A DNA stretch of 64,000 bases, from NCBI RefSeq assembly GCF_008041935.1, contig NZ_VKAC01000003.1, positions 62,001-126,000 of the forward strand, written 5' to 3'. The position numbers and the translations under genes are program-made. This stretch comes from Quadrisphaera setariae. Lineage in GTDB: Bacteria > Actinomycetota > Actinomycetes > Actinomycetales > Quadrisphaeraceae. The notes under the pieces are model-generated. The model did no database searches and was not told where the DNA came from. It saw only the letters and a program-made list of their open reading frames with translations. Shown here one piece after another: positions 43,259-52,198 of this stretch; the stretch's first letter is position 1, and every line of letters starts with the position of its first letter.

Positions 43259-44056
43259 GTGGCGGGAGGCAGCAGGGCGGCGGGGGCGAGCGTCACCTCG
43301 CGCGCCCTCAGCCTGCTCGCCGCCTTCGACGACGAGCACCGCCGCCTCGGGCTCACCGCGCTCGCGGAGCGCGCGCGGATGCCGCTGCCCACGGCGCACC
43401 GGCTGGTGGCCGACCTCGTGGAGTTCGGCGCGCTGGCGCGCACGCCGTCCGGCGACTACGTGGTGGGCCGGCGCCTGTGGGACATCGGCCTGCTCGCCCC
43501 CGTGCAGTCAGGGCTGCGCGAGGTGGCGTCACCGCACCTGCAGGACCTCTTCGGCGCCACCCGCGCCACCGTCCACCTCGCGGTCCGCGACGGCGTGCGC
43601 GCCCTCTACGTGGACCGGCTGCGCGGGAACGCCTCGCTGCCGGTTGTCGCCACCGTCGGGTCGCGGCTGCCGCTGCACGCCACGGGCGTGGGCAAGGTGC
43701 TGCTGGCGCACGCGCCGCAGCCCGTGCAGGAGGAGGTCTTCCGCGAGCTGCCGCGCCTGACGCCCTTCACCATCACCGCGCCGGGCAGCCTGAGGCGCCA
43801 GCTGACGCTCGTGCTGCGCGACGGCTACGCCACCACCGCCGAGGAGATGGGGCTCGGCGCCTGCTCGGCGGCCGTGCCCGTGTCGCAGCGCGGACGGGTG
43901 GTGGCGGCGCTCGGCGTCGTCGTCGCCTCCCTCACGCGCGACCGGCCGCGGCTCGTGGCCGCCCTGCAGGTGGCGGCCCAGGGCATCTCCCGGTCCCTGG
44001 AGCGGGCGCCTGCCGTGGGCGCGGAGGGCGACGGGGCCGCCGAGAGGGCGCTCTGA
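43259..44056 (+). CDS. IclR-family regulator (PcaR/PobR-like position)
   Basis: 265 residues from GTG 43259. N-terminal winged helix (SVTSRALSLLAAFDDEHRRLGLTALAERARMPLPTAHRLV) and C-terminal effector domain (LPLHATGVGKVLLAHA, TAEEMGLGACSAAVPVSQRGRVVAALGV). Its sequence is closest within this window to the IclR protein at 59723, to which it is an evident paralogue. Sits between pcaH and pobA with a shared operator type on both sides, so it likely controls both. Confidence 0.9.
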   Translation: MAGGSRAAGASVTSRALSLLAAFDDEHRRLGLTALAERARMPLPTAHRLVADLVEFGALARTPSGDYVVGRRLWDIGLLAPVQSGLREVASPHLQDLFGATRATVHLAVRDGVRALYVDRLRGNASLPVVATVGSRLPLHATGVGKVLLAHAPQPVQEEVFRELPRLTPFTITAPGSLRRQLTLVLRDGYATTAEEMGLGACSAAVPVSQRGRVVAALGVVVASLTRDRPRLVAALQVAAQGISRSLERAPAVGAEGDGAAERAL

Positions 44057-44065
44057 GCGCGGGGC

Positions 44066-44080
44066 TTCCGCCCAGCGGAA
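44066..44080. promoter_or_regulatory. IclR-type operator before pobA
   Basis: TTCCG-CCCAG-CGGAA, 43 bases before the pobA ATG, between the IclR stop and the pobA start. It differs from the pcaH site by one base. Confidence 0.65.
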
Positions 44081-44123
44081 CCCCCGTGTTGGTGATCGCG
44101 GTGGCGCGGCGTTCCATGGGCGC

Positions 44124-45335
44124 ATGACGCAGAGCGGCGGCACCCGGACCACCACCCGCACCCAGGTGGGCATCGTGGGCGGCGGCCCGGCGGGGCTGAT
44201 GCTGGCCCACCTGCTCGACCTCGCCGGCATCTCGACCGTGGTGGTGGACGACCGCACCCGCCACGAGATCTACACGACGGTGCGCGCCGGGATCCTCGAG
44301 CACGACACCGTCCGGCTGCTGGTCGACTCCGGCGCCAGCAGGCGGGTGCTCACCGAGGGGTACGAGCACGAGGGCATCGAGCTCGCGTTCGGCGGGGGCC
44401 GCCACCGCATCGACTTCGCCGAGCTCGTGGGCGCGTCGGCGTGGCTGTACCCGCAGACGGAGGTCTTCGCCGACCTCGCCGACGCCCGCGAGCGCGCCGG
44501 CGGTGACGTCCGCTGGGGCGTGCGCGGCACCGAGGTGCTCGACACCACCTCCGACGCCCCGCGCATCCGGTTCACGGCGGCGGACGGCAGCGCGCAGGAG
44601 GTGGTGTGCGACCACCTCGTGGGCGCTGACGGCTCGCGCAGCCAGTGCCGGCGCTCGATCCCCGAGGAGGCGCGGGTGCAGACCGGCAAGGAGTACCCCT
44701 TCGCCTGGTTCGGCATCCTCTGCGACGCGCCCCCCAGCGCCCCCGAGCTGGTCTACAGCCACTCCCCGCTCGGCTTCGCGCTGGTGAGCCAGCGCACCGA
44801 GTCGGTGCAGCGGATGTACTTCCAGTGCGACCCCGACGAGGACGCCTCCGCCTACAGCGACGACCGGATCTGGTCGGAGATGGCCGCCCGCCTGGCGCCG
44901 AACGGCGTCGAGGTCGTCCAGGGGCCCATCACCTCGAAGGCCGTCCTGCGCTTCCGCAGCTTCGTGCACGAGCCCATGCGCCACGGGCGGATGCTGCTCG
45001 CCGGTGACGCCGCGCACACGGTGCCGCCCACCGGTGCGAAGGGCCTCAACCTGGCCCTGGCCGACGTGCGGCTGCTGGCCGAGCTGCTGGAGCGGGCCGT
45101 CAAGAAGGGCGACGACGACGCCCTCGAGGAGTACACGGGCCGGGCGCTGGCGCGCGTGTGGAAGGCGCAGCACTTCTCGTACTGGATGACGACGATGCTC
45201 CACGCCCTCCCGGGGGCGACGCCGTTCGACGTGCGCCGCCAGGAGGCCGAGCTGGCCTCGCTGGTCTCGAGCCGCGCGGGGCGGACGTTCCTGGCGGAGG
45301 GCTACACCGGCTGGCCGGAGCGCGCTGCTCGCTGA
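44124..45335 (+). CDS. pobA: 4-hydroxybenzoate 3-monooxygenase
   Basis: 403 residues. FAD/NADPH aromatic hydroxylase; GIVGGGPAGLMLAHLL (ADP-binding), VGADGSRSQCR (DG motif), LAGDAAHTVPPTGAKGLNLALADV (GD motif), and FVHEPM plus LVYSHSPLGFAL of the PobA substrate site. Converts 4-hydroxybenzoate to protocatechuate. The 3' end overlaps the convergent IclR gene by 34 bases. IclR operator lies upstream. Confidence 0.95.
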   Translation: MTQSGGTRTTTRTQVGIVGGGPAGLMLAHLLDLAGISTVVVDDRTRHEIYTTVRAGILEHDTVRLLVDSGASRRVLTEGYEHEGIELAFGGGRHRIDFAELVGASAWLYPQTEVFADLADARERAGGDVRWGVRGTEVLDTTSDAPRIRFTAADGSAQEVVCDHLVGADGSRSQCRRSIPEEARVQTGKEYPFAWFGILCDAPPSAPELVYSHSPLGFALVSQRTESVQRMYFQCDPDEDASAYSDDRIWSEMAARLAPNGVEVVQGPITSKAVLRFRSFVHEPMRHGRMLLAGDAAHTVPPTGAKGLNLALADVRLLAELLERAVKKGDDDALEEYTGRALARVWKAQHFSYWMTTMLHALPGATPFDVRRQEAELASLVSSRAGRTFLAEGYTGWPERAAR

Positions 45336-46099
45336 GCGAGGCCCTGGCTGAGCCGGTGGGCGTGGTCGAGCAGCAGCCGGCCCAGCACCCGGCGGCGCTC
45401 CGGGCCGAAGCGCGTCTCCACACCGGTGAGGCTGAGCGCACCGCTCGGCTCGCCGGTGTGGTCGAACACGGCCGCGCCCATGCCCCAGCTGCCCTCCACG
45501 AGCAGAGCGGGGTTGGTGGCGTACCCGTCGGTGCGGGTCTGCCGCAGCCGCTCGCGCAGGGCCGCGTCGCCGTGCGCCTCGCCCCAGGCGGCGGTCAGGT
45601 CGTGGGCGGTCAGGTAGCGCTCGGCCTCGGCGGTGGGCAGGTGCGCGAGGATCGCCAGCCCCGCGGAGGCCACCCCGAGCGGAAAGCGGACACCCTCGTG
45701 CAGCACGAAGGAGCGCAGCGGGAAGCTGCCCTCCTCGCGCAGCAGGCACACGGTCTCGTCGCCGCGGCGCACGGAGTAGAACGCGCTCTCGCCGGTGGCT
45801 CCCGCCAGTGACCTCACGACGTCGCGGGCCAGGGCCGTGACGTCGTAGCGGCGCGCGGCGACGGCGCCCAGCAGGTAGGTCTCCGGCCCGAGCAGCCAGC
45901 GCCCGGTGGTGGTCGGTCGGTCGAGGAGCCCGTCGCGCGCCAGCGCGCTGGCGATGCGGTGCGCGGTGGACCTGTTGATGCCCGTCGCCGCGGCGAGCTC
46001 GGTGGTGGTGAGCCCCTCGGCGGGGGCGCGGCCCACGGCCCGCAGCACCGCGCTGGCGCGGCTCACCGCCTGGTCACCACCCGTCGCCGTCGTGTTCAC
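45302..46099 (-). CDS. IclR-family regulator of the ScoAB/thiolase operon
   Basis: 265 residues. GTG 46099 lies seven bases after TACCGT (46112-46107), so the transcript is probably leaderless. Winged-helix start (QAVSRASAVLRAVGRAPAEGLTTTELAAATGINRSTAHRIASAL) and IclR effector domain (FPLGVASAGLAILAHL, GAAVFDHTGEPSGALSLTGVE). Divergent from the CoA-transferase genes. A perfect palindrome covers its own -10 region and start, implying autorepression. Confidence 0.9.
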   Translation of the reverse strand: MNTTATGGDQAVSRASAVLRAVGRAPAEGLTTTELAAATGINRSTAHRIASALARDGLLDRPTTTGRWLLGPETYLLGAVAARRYDVTALARDVVRSLAGATGESAFYSVRRGDETVCLLREEGSFPLRSFVLHEGVRFPLGVASAGLAILAHLPTAEAERYLTAHDLTAAWGEAHGDAALRERLRQTRTDGYATNPALLVEGSWGMGAAVFDHTGEPSGALSLTGVETRFGPERRRVLGRLLLDHAHRLSQGLAQRAARSGQPV

Positions 46100-46108
46100 T
46101 TGGTGAAC
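46094..46108. promoter_or_regulatory. Perfect palindrome over the IclR -10 box and start codon
   Basis: GTTCAC-TTG-GTGAAC. The palindrome contains the whole 7-base gap between the regulator's -10 box (TACCGT) and its GTG and overlaps both. It differs from the TTCCG-N5-CGGAA sites, suggesting a different binding specificity for this IclR. Confidence 0.65.
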
Positions 46109-46164
46109 GGTAGCGAGGTCGATGTGCACGTGCTGACCGATCTCACCCGTGATCGCCCGACCGC

Positions 46165-46194
46165 TTGCCGTGCCGAGGGAGGCGTTCGTAGCGT
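46165..46194 (+). promoter_or_regulatory. Promoter of the scoA-scoB-thiolase operon
   Basis: TTGCCG (46165-46170), 18-base spacer, TAGCGT (46189-46194), 83 bases before the GTG. Lies 57 bases from the IclR palindrome, so a repressor bound there may or may not reach it. Confidence 0.5.
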
Positions 46195-46276
46195 GCGGGA
46201 GCGGAGCGACGCAGCCGTCCACCTGGTGGTCGTGCTGCGCCGCACAGATGCGACGCCGAGCACGAGGGAGTGGCTT

Positions 46277-46993
46277 GTGGCACTGGAGCGCTGCGCCAGC
46301 GCGCGCGAGGCCCTCGAGGGAGTGGTCCACGACGGGATGACCGTGGCGGTCGGCGGGTTCGGCCTGTCCGGCATCCCCACCAACCTCATCCGCGCGCTGC
46401 GCGACACCGGGGTGCGCGACCTCACCGTCGTCTCCAACAACATGGGGGTGGACGGCAAGGGGCTCGGCCTGCTGCTGGAGGCAGGGCAGGTGCGCAAGGT
46501 CCTGTCCAGCTACGTGGGGGAGAACAGGCTGTTCGCGCAGCAGTACCTCTCCGGCGAGCTGGAGGTCGAGTTCGTCCCGCAGGGCACCCTCGCCGAGCGG
46601 CTGCGCGCCGGTGGCGCCGGCATCCCCGCGTTCTACACGGCCACCGGGTACGGCACCGAGGTGGCCGAGGGCAAGCCCACCGCGGAGTTCGACGGCGTGC
46701 ACGCCGTGCTGGAGCGCGGCATCGTCGCCGACCTCGCCCTGATCCGCGCCCACACCGCTGACCCCGCCGGGAACCTCCGCTACCGCCTGGCCGCCCGCAA
46801 CTTCAACCCGCTCGTGGCCACCGCGGGCCGCGTGACCGTCGTGGAGGCCGAGCACCTGCTCGAGACGTTCCTCGACCCCGACGACGTCGTCACGCCCGGC
46901 GTCTTCGTGCAGCGCCTCGTGCAGGTCGAGGACACGACCAAGGACGTCGAGCAGCGCACGGTCCGCCCGCGCCGGGAAGAAGGAGCCGCCTGA
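46277..46993 (+). CDS. scoA: 3-oxoacid CoA-transferase, subunit A (SCOT type)
   Basis: 238 residues from GTG 46277 with GGGAG six bases upstream. [67 protein letters not shown]: the succinyl-CoA:acetoacetate type (ScoA), unlike PcaI at 36 kb, which has the SFPRQ motif. Partner ScoB follows on TGATG. Probably acts on acetoacetate or a similar 3-oxo acid from another aromatic route. Confidence 0.92.
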   Translation: MALERCASAREALEGVVHDGMTVAVGGFGLSGIPTNLIRALRDTGVRDLTVVSNNMGVDGKGLGLLLEAGQVRKVLSSYVGENRLFAQQYLSGELEVEFVPQGTLAERLRAGGAGIPAFYTATGYGTEVAEGKPTAEFDGVHAVLERGIVADLALIRAHTADPAGNLRYRLAARNFNPLVATAGRVTVVEAEHLLETFLDPDDVVTPGVFVQRLVQVEDTTKDVEQRTVRPRREEGAA

Positions 46994-47670
46994 TGTGGAC
47001 CCGTGACGAGATGGCCGCCATCGCCGCCGAGGAGCTGGAGGACGGCGCGTACGCCAACCTCGGCATCGGCATCCCCACCCTGGTGGCCAACCACCTGCCA
47101 CCCGGGGTGCACGTGACCTTGCAGAGCGAGAACGGCCTGCTCGGCATGGGCCCGTTCCCGTACGAGGGCGAGGAGGACGCCGACCTCATCAACGCCGGCA
47201 AGCAGACCGTCACGCTGCTGCCGGGCGCCGCCGTCTTCGACTCCGCGACGTCGTTCGGGATGATCCGCGGCGGCCACATCGGCGTCGCCGTCCTCGGGGC
47301 CCTGCAGGTCTCCGGCTCCGGCGACCTCGCCAACTGGCAGGTGCCCGGAAAGGTGGTCAAGGGCATGGGAGGGGCGATGGACCTCGTGGCGGGCACGCCC
47401 CGCGTCGTCGTCCTCACCGAGCACGTCGCCAGGGACGGCTCGCCGAAGGTGGTCGAGCGGTGCACGCTGCCGCTGACCGGGGTCGGTGTGGTGGACCGGA
47501 TCATCACCGACCGCGCGGTCTTCGACGTCGTCGACGTCGTCGACGACGGCGGGCGCCTCGTCCTGCGCCGCCTGGCGCCCGGGCAGGACCTGGAGGAGCT
47601 GCGCTCCCTCACGGGCGCGCCCTTCACCGCCGACCTGGACGGCAGTGCGCTCGAGGGGGCCGTGCGATGA
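46993..47670 (+). CDS. scoB: 3-oxoacid CoA-transferase, subunit B (SCOT type)
   Basis: 225 residues; ATG 46993 shares one base with the scoA stop. [14 protein letters not shown], catalytic [43 protein letters not shown] and MGGAMDLV are ScoB features. Completes the transferase. The thiolase follows with an ATGA overlap. Confidence 0.93.
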   Translation: MWTRDEMAAIAAEELEDGAYANLGIGIPTLVANHLPPGVHVTLQSENGLLGMGPFPYEGEEDADLINAGKQTVTLLPGAAVFDSATSFGMIRGGHIGVAVLGALQVSGSGDLANWQVPGKVVKGMGGAMDLVAGTPRVVVLTEHVARDGSPKVVERCTLPLTGVGVVDRIITDRAVFDVVDVVDDGGRLVLRRLAPGQDLEELRSLTGAPFTADLDGSALEGAVR

Positions 47671-48848
47671 GCGGCTCGCGCTCCGCCGTCGTCGTCGGGT
47701 ACGCCCGCACGCCGTTCGTCAGGTACTGCGGCCGCTTCGCCGCCGTGCCCGCCGTCGACCTGGGGGCGCACGCGATCCGCGCGGCGCTCGCCCGCGCCGG
47801 TGTCGAGGCGGCCGACGTGCAGCGCGTGCTCGGCGGCCACGTGCTGCAGGGCGGGGCCGGGCAGAACCCCGCCCGCCAGGCGGCCGTGGCTGCCGGGATC
47901 CCGCTGACCACCCCGGCGAGCACGCTCAACGCCGTCTGCCTGTCGGGCGTGCAGGCCGTGGCCGACGGCGCTGCGCTCATCGAGGGCGGGCGCGTCGACG
48001 TCGTCGTCGCGTTCGGGATGGAGTCGATGAGCCTGGCGCCGCACGTCGCGCCGATGCGCTCAGGGCAGCGGTACGGGGCGCTGGAGCTGGTGGACACCCT
48101 CGAGCACGACGGTCTCACCGACGCCACCGAGCGCCGCTCGATGGGCGCGTCGACCGAGGCCCGCAACGCCGGGCTGGGGCTGGCGCGGGCCGAGCAGGAC
48201 GCGTGGGCCGCCGCCAGCCACCGGCGCGCCGCGGCGTCGGAGCAGTGGCTGGCGGGAGAGGTCGAGCCGTTCGCGGTCCCGACGCGCAAGGGCACCGAGC
48301 TGGTGACCTCCGACGACGGCGTCCGCCCTGACACCACCGCGGAGGGCCTCGCGCGGCTGCGCCCCGCGTTCTCCGCTGACGGAGGCATCACCGCCGGCAA
48401 CGCCTCGCAGGTCACGGACGGTGCAGCGGCGCTCGTGCTGACCAGCGCCCGGTGGGCGGCGGCCCGGGGGCTCGCGCCGCTGGCGGAGGTGCTGGCGACG
48501 TCGTTCGTGGCGGGGCCCGACGTCTCGTTGCACGCCCAGCCCGCAGCGGCCGTCGAACGGGTGCTGGCCGAGGTGGGTGCCTCGGCGCACGAGCTGGCGA
48601 GCCTGGAGGTGAACGAGGCGTTCGCCGCGGTGGCCGTGCACTCCACGCGGCTGCTCGGGGTGGATCCCGAACGCGTCAACCCTCACGGCGGCGCCATCGC
48701 GCTGGGGCACCCGCTGGGTGCGTCCGGGGCGCGGATCGTCGGGACGCTGGCGCGCACGCTGGTGGACGTCGGCGCGGGGAGCCTCGGAGCGGCCGCGCTC
48801 TGCGGGGGAGGCGGGCAGGGCGCCGCCGTCCTCCTGCGCTCCCTCTGA
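47667..48848 (+). CDS. Acetyl-CoA C-acetyltransferase (thiolase)
   Basis: 393 residues, ATG 47667 overlapping the scoB stop. Nucleophilic Cys in [39 protein letters not shown], and second Cys in [12 protein letters not shown]. Lacks the PcaF-specific GCANQAGEDNRNV block, so it is the acetoacetyl-CoA type. With ScoAB it would convert acetoacetate to two acetyl-CoA. A long hairpin follows the stop. Confidence 0.92.
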   Translation: MSGSRSAVVVGYARTPFVRYCGRFAAVPAVDLGAHAIRAALARAGVEAADVQRVLGGHVLQGGAGQNPARQAAVAAGIPLTTPASTLNAVCLSGVQAVADGAALIEGGRVDVVVAFGMESMSLAPHVAPMRSGQRYGALELVDTLEHDGLTDATERRSMGASTEARNAGLGLARAEQDAWAAASHRRAAASEQWLAGEVEPFAVPTRKGTELVTSDDGVRPDTTAEGLARLRPAFSADGGITAGNASQVTDGAAALVLTSARWAAARGLAPLAEVLATSFVAGPDVSLHAQPAAAVERVLAEVGASAHELASLEVNEAFAAVAVHSTRLLGVDPERVNPHGGAIALGHPLGASGARIVGTLARTLVDVGAGSLGAAALCGGGGQGAAVLLRSL

Positions 48849-48913
48849 CCCTCCGTGGTCGTGGGCGTCTGCCACCTCGCAGGGTGGCGGACACCCACGA
48901 CCACGGGGGAGGG
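48849..48913. terminator. Bidirectional hairpin, repeat-family member
   Basis: Stem CCGTGGTCGTGGGCGTCTGCC (left, from 48853) pairs with 48884-48906 with two mismatches; loop around CTCGC. It separates the thiolase from the convergent aldehyde dehydrogenase, and its first 21 bases match 18 of 21 with the hairpin at 29530. Confidence 0.7.
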
Positions 48914-48914
48914 A

Positions 48915-50420
48915 TCAGAGGGGGTACTGGCCCGGCTCGCGGCGCAGGGTGATCCAGCGGGTCTCGGTGAACGCCTCCACGTTCGCCTGCGCCCCGCCGT
49001 GGCGCGATCCCGTGCCGGAGGCGCCGACGCCGCCGAACGGGGTGTTGGCCTCGTCGTTCACCGTCTGGTCGTTGATGTGCACGATGCCGGTGGGGATGCG
49101 CCGGGCCAGGTCCAGCGCCCCGAGCGCGTCCTTGCTGACGATGCCCAGCGACAGCCCGTACTCGGTGGCCGAGGCCAGCTCCACCGCCTCGTCGTCGGTC
49201 GCGTACGACACCACCGACGCCACCGGCCCGAAGACCTCCTCGCAGTACGCCTGGGCGTCCTTCGGGGTGTGCGCCAGCACGGTGGGGCGGTAGAAGAGCC
49301 CCTCGTAGGTGCCGCCGGCGCGCAGCTGCGCGCCCTGGGCGACGGCGTCCTGCACGAGCGAGTGCACGCGGTCGCGCTGGACCTCGTCGATGAGCGGGCC
49401 GAGGTGCACCTGCCCGGCGGCCGGGTCACCCACGTGCATCGAGTCGGCCTTGGCAGCGAGCTTCTCGACGTACTCGTCGAAGACCGACTCGTGCACGATG
49501 TGGCGCCCCACGGTCATGCAGATCTGGCCCTGGTGGAGGAACGAGCCCCACGTGGCGAGGTTGACGGCCTTGTCGACGTCGGCGTCCTCGCGCACGAGGA
49601 AGGCGCTGTTGCCGCCCAGCTCCAGGTGCGCGCGCTTGAGGTGGCGCCCGGCGAGCTCGCCCACGGCGCGCCCGGCGCGGGTGGAGCCGGTGAACGCGAT
49701 GACGCGCACGCGGGGGTCGGTGACGAGCGCCTCGCCGACGTCGGCGCCACCGGGCACCAGCTGCAGCAGGCCCGGGGGCAGGCCCGCCTCCTCGAAGATG
49801 CGCACGAACGCCACCCCGCCGGTCATGACGGTGCGGGGGTCGGGCTTGAGCAGCACGGCGTTGCCCAGGGCGAGGGCCGGGGCGACGGCGCGGATGCCGA
49901 GGATGAGCGGCACGTTGAACGGGGAGATGACGCCGACCACGCCCACCGGAACCTGCTCGGCCAGGGACAGGCGCGGCTGCTCGCTGGACAGCACCGTGCC
50001 CAGCGGCGCCGAGGGCAGCGAGGCCGCCTCGTAGCACTCGGCGGCGGTGACGTGCAGGGCGAAGCCGGCCAGCGGCGGGATGGCGCCGACCTCGCGGATG
50101 TTCCAGCCCATGACCTCCTCGGCGTGCTGCTCCCACAGCTGCCCGGCACGGCGCAGGACGGCGGCGCGCTCCGGGTGCGAGGTGGCGGCCCACGCCTTCT
50201 GGGCGCGGGCGGCGCCCTCGGCGGCGCGGGCGACGTCGTCAGGACCGGCGATGCCGACCGTGGCGATGGTCTCGCCGCTGGCGGGCGCCAGGGAGGCGAG
50301 CGTCGAGGCTCCCTGCACCCAGCGGCCGTCGATGAAGATCTTCCCGCTGACGGCCGCCTCGTCGATGAGGCTCCCCGTGGGGGCGGGCGTGGTGGTGCTG
50401 GTGTGGGCGGTGGCGGTCAT
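48915..50420 (-). CDS. Benzaldehyde/vanillin-type aldehyde dehydrogenase
   Basis: 501 residues, ATG 50420 overlapping the upstream stop (ATGA), AGGAGG seven bases before it. NAD site FTGSTRAGRAVGE, general base LELGGNS, nucleophile GQICMTVGRHIVHE. The VISPFNVPLILGIRAVAPALALGNAVLLKPDP pattern and FLHQGQICMTVGR resemble benzaldehyde and vanillin dehydrogenases rather than betaine or lactaldehyde ones. Last gene of the nine-gene operon; would oxidise an aromatic aldehyde to the acid (vanillate, 4-hydroxybenzoate). Confidence 0.88.
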   Translation of the reverse strand: MTATAHTSTTTPAPTGSLIDEAAVSGKIFIDGRWVQGASTLASLAPASGETIATVGIAGPDDVARAAEGAARAQKAWAATSHPERAAVLRRAGQLWEQHAEEVMGWNIREVGAIPPLAGFALHVTAAECYEAASLPSAPLGTVLSSEQPRLSLAEQVPVGVVGVISPFNVPLILGIRAVAPALALGNAVLLKPDPRTVMTGGVAFVRIFEEAGLPPGLLQLVPGGADVGEALVTDPRVRVIAFTGSTRAGRAVGELAGRHLKRAHLELGGNSAFLVREDADVDKAVNLATWGSFLHQGQICMTVGRHIVHESVFDEYVEKLAAKADSMHVGDPAAGQVHLGPLIDEVQRDRVHSLVQDAVAQGAQLRAGGTYEGLFYRPTVLAHTPKDAQAYCEEVFGPVASVVSYATDDEAVELASATEYGLSLGIVSKDALGALDLARRIPTGIVHINDQTVNDEANTPFGGVGASGTGSRHGGAQANVEAFTETRWITLRREPGQYPL

Positions 50421-51331
50421 CGTCGAACCTCCTGCTGGGTCGGGACTGCCGGGTGGAGCTGTCGGGTGCTGGCCGCGTGGTGCACCAGCTGGAACGCGCG
50501 CTCGGCCAGACCGAGCCCGTCGTCGTACGGCGAGCGCCAGATGGCCAGCGCGTCGGCGACGGCGCCCGGCATCAGCGCACGGGAGAAGGCTTCCACGCCC
50601 ACGCGCCCGGTGTACCCCCCGGCCAGGGCCGACCGGAGGACCCCGGCCACGTCCACCGCTCCGGTGCCGAGGTCACCGCGCCCCGACTGCCCCAGCTCCA
50701 GGTAGCGCAGGTGGGGCAGCGCCGTGAGCACGGCGCCGGGGAGGTCGGCCTCCTCGATCCCCATGTGGAACGTGTCGAGGTGGATGCCCAGGTGGTCCGA
50801 GCCGCTCGCCTCCACGTACCGCACCGCCTGGGCGGCGGTGTTGACCAGGCCCTCCTCGTAGCGGTTGAGCACCTCGAAGGTGAGCTGGACGCCGCGGCCC
50901 GCCGCCAGGTCGGCCACCTCGCCGACGACCCGCGCGCTGCGCTCGAACGCGGCGGGGTCCGGAGCTGCGGCCGGCTTGCCGAACAGCCCGTAGGGGACGC
51001 CGTTGAGCTGGTCCGCGCCCACCGCGACGGCGAGGTCCACCGCCGCGAGGAGCGCCGCGCGCCCGGCGGCGCGCTCGTCGTCGTCGTCCGAGGAGACGTC
51101 CTGGCCGGGGGCGAGGCCGACCATGGCGATCGGCGCCAGGTCCGCCCGCTCGAAGGCCGTCCGCAGCGACGCGGCGTCGGTGTCCGCCGGCACGAGCGGG
51201 GGCAGCACCGCCCGCCGGTACCCGATCTCGCGCAGCCGCAGGAGCACGGGTGCCAGTGCGTCGCCCTCGGGCGCCACCGGGAGGGCTGCGGTGTGGAAGG
51301 CGAGGTCGGGCCCGTCCGCCGCGGAGGACAC
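50417..51331 (-). CDS. TIM-barrel sugar isomerase/epimerase
   Basis: 304 residues from GTG 51331, GAGG eight bases upstream. Xylose-isomerase-like fold: LTFEVLNRYEEGLVNTAAQA (Glu), LGIHLDTFHMGIEEAD (Asp, His), LGQSGRGDLGTG and VGVEAFSR (last Glu). The metal-ligand set of the ketose 3-epimerase/isomerase group is complete. Nine bases after the SDR stop on the same strand. In the proposed arylglycerol route it would interconvert the keto forms; in a sugar route it is a ketose epimerase. Confidence 0.85.
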   Translation of the reverse strand: MSSAADGPDLAFHTAALPVAPEGDALAPVLLRLREIGYRRAVLPPLVPADTDAASLRTAFERADLAPIAMVGLAPGQDVSSDDDDERAAGRAALLAAVDLAVAVGADQLNGVPYGLFGKPAAAPDPAAFERSARVVGEVADLAAGRGVQLTFEVLNRYEEGLVNTAAQAVRYVEASGSDHLGIHLDTFHMGIEEADLPGAVLTALPHLRYLELGQSGRGDLGTGAVDVAGVLRSALAGGYTGRVGVEAFSRALMPGAVADALAIWRSPYDDGLGLAERAFQLVHHAASTRQLHPAVPTQQEVRR

Positions 51332-51339
51332 GCCAGGCC

Positions 51340-52122
51340 TCAGAACGTCGGCAGGTCGAAGCGCTGCTTGAAGACGGAGTAGCCGTCGTCGCAGCTCACG
51401 ACCGTGCCGTTGATGACGTTCGACGCGTCCGAGGCGAGGAACGCGACGACGTCGGCGACCTCCTCGGGCTGCGTCATCGTGTTGCGCAGCAGCTCGGAGG
51501 CGAACAGCGCCCGCAGCTCGGGGCTGAACTGGTTGATGATCGGCGTCGCCACGCGGCCCGGGGTGATGGCGACCACGCGGGTGCCCTGGTGGGCCAGCTC
51601 GTACGCCGCGGAGCGCGTGAAGGAGATGACGGCGGCCTTCGCCGCGCTGTAGGTGAAGGCCAGCTCCGCCGCCTGCTCCCCGTAGATGGAGGAGGTGTTG
51701 ATGATGACGCCGCCACCGCCCTGGGCCCGGAACTGCCGGCCGGCGGCGAGGATGCCGTAGTACACGCCGTCCTGGTCGACGCGGATCATCGGGGCGTAGT
51801 CGACCGCGGGGTCGTGCTCGAGCAGCGGCTTGCCGCCGGCGATGCCGGCGTTGTTGAACATCACGTCGAGGCGCCCGAAGCGGTCGACCGCGGCGGCGAC
51901 GGCGGCCTCGACCTGCTCGAAGACGGACACGTCGACGCCCACGGACGCGACCGACCCCGGGGTCCCCTCGTCGGCGACCTCCTCGGCGGCGGCCTTGGCG
52001 CGGACCTCGTCCACGTCGGCGACCACCACCTTGGCGCCCTGCCGCAGGAACGCGCGGACCGTCGCCAGCCCGATGCCGCCGGCACCCCCGGTGACCAGGG
52101 CGACCTTGTTCTCGAGTGTCAT
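51340..52122 (-). CDS. Short-chain dehydrogenase/reductase
   Basis: 260 residues. ATG 52122 is chosen over ATG 52128 because AGGAG lies six bases upstream of it only. VTGGAGGIGLATVR (Rossmann), NNAGIAGG, catalytic Ser in INTSSIYGE and YSAAKAA (YxxxK). Classical NAD(P)-dependent alcohol dehydrogenase; acceptance of sugar alcohol or arylglycerol cannot be judged. Follows an intra-operon hairpin. Confidence 0.93.
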   Translation of the reverse strand: MTLENKVALVTGGAGGIGLATVRAFLRQGAKVVVADVDEVRAKAAAEEVADEGTPGSVASVGVDVSVFEQVEAAVAAAVDRFGRLDVMFNNAGIAGGKPLLEHDPAVDYAPMIRVDQDGVYYGILAAGRQFRAQGGGGVIINTSSIYGEQAAELAFTYSAAKAAVISFTRSAAYELAHQGTRVVAITPGRVATPIINQFSPELRALFASELLRNTMTQPEEVADVVAFLASDASNVINGTVVSCDDGYSVFKQRFDLPTF

Positions 52123-52153
52123 GCTCATCTCCTCTGTGGAGACGTCCGGCGCC

Positions 52154-52186
52154 CGGCCGGGCGGGACGGGAGGCCCCGCCCGGCCG
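52154..52186 (-). terminator. Strong intra-operon hairpin between binding-protein and SDR genes
   Basis: CGGCCGGGCGGG (52154-52165) pairs perfectly with CCCGCCCGGCCG (52175-52186), 9-base loop, starting 13 bases after the binding-protein stop. Such hairpins often protect the highly translated binding-protein mRNA and attenuate downstream genes. Confidence 0.6.
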
Positions 52187-52198
52187 AGCGCGAGGGCG

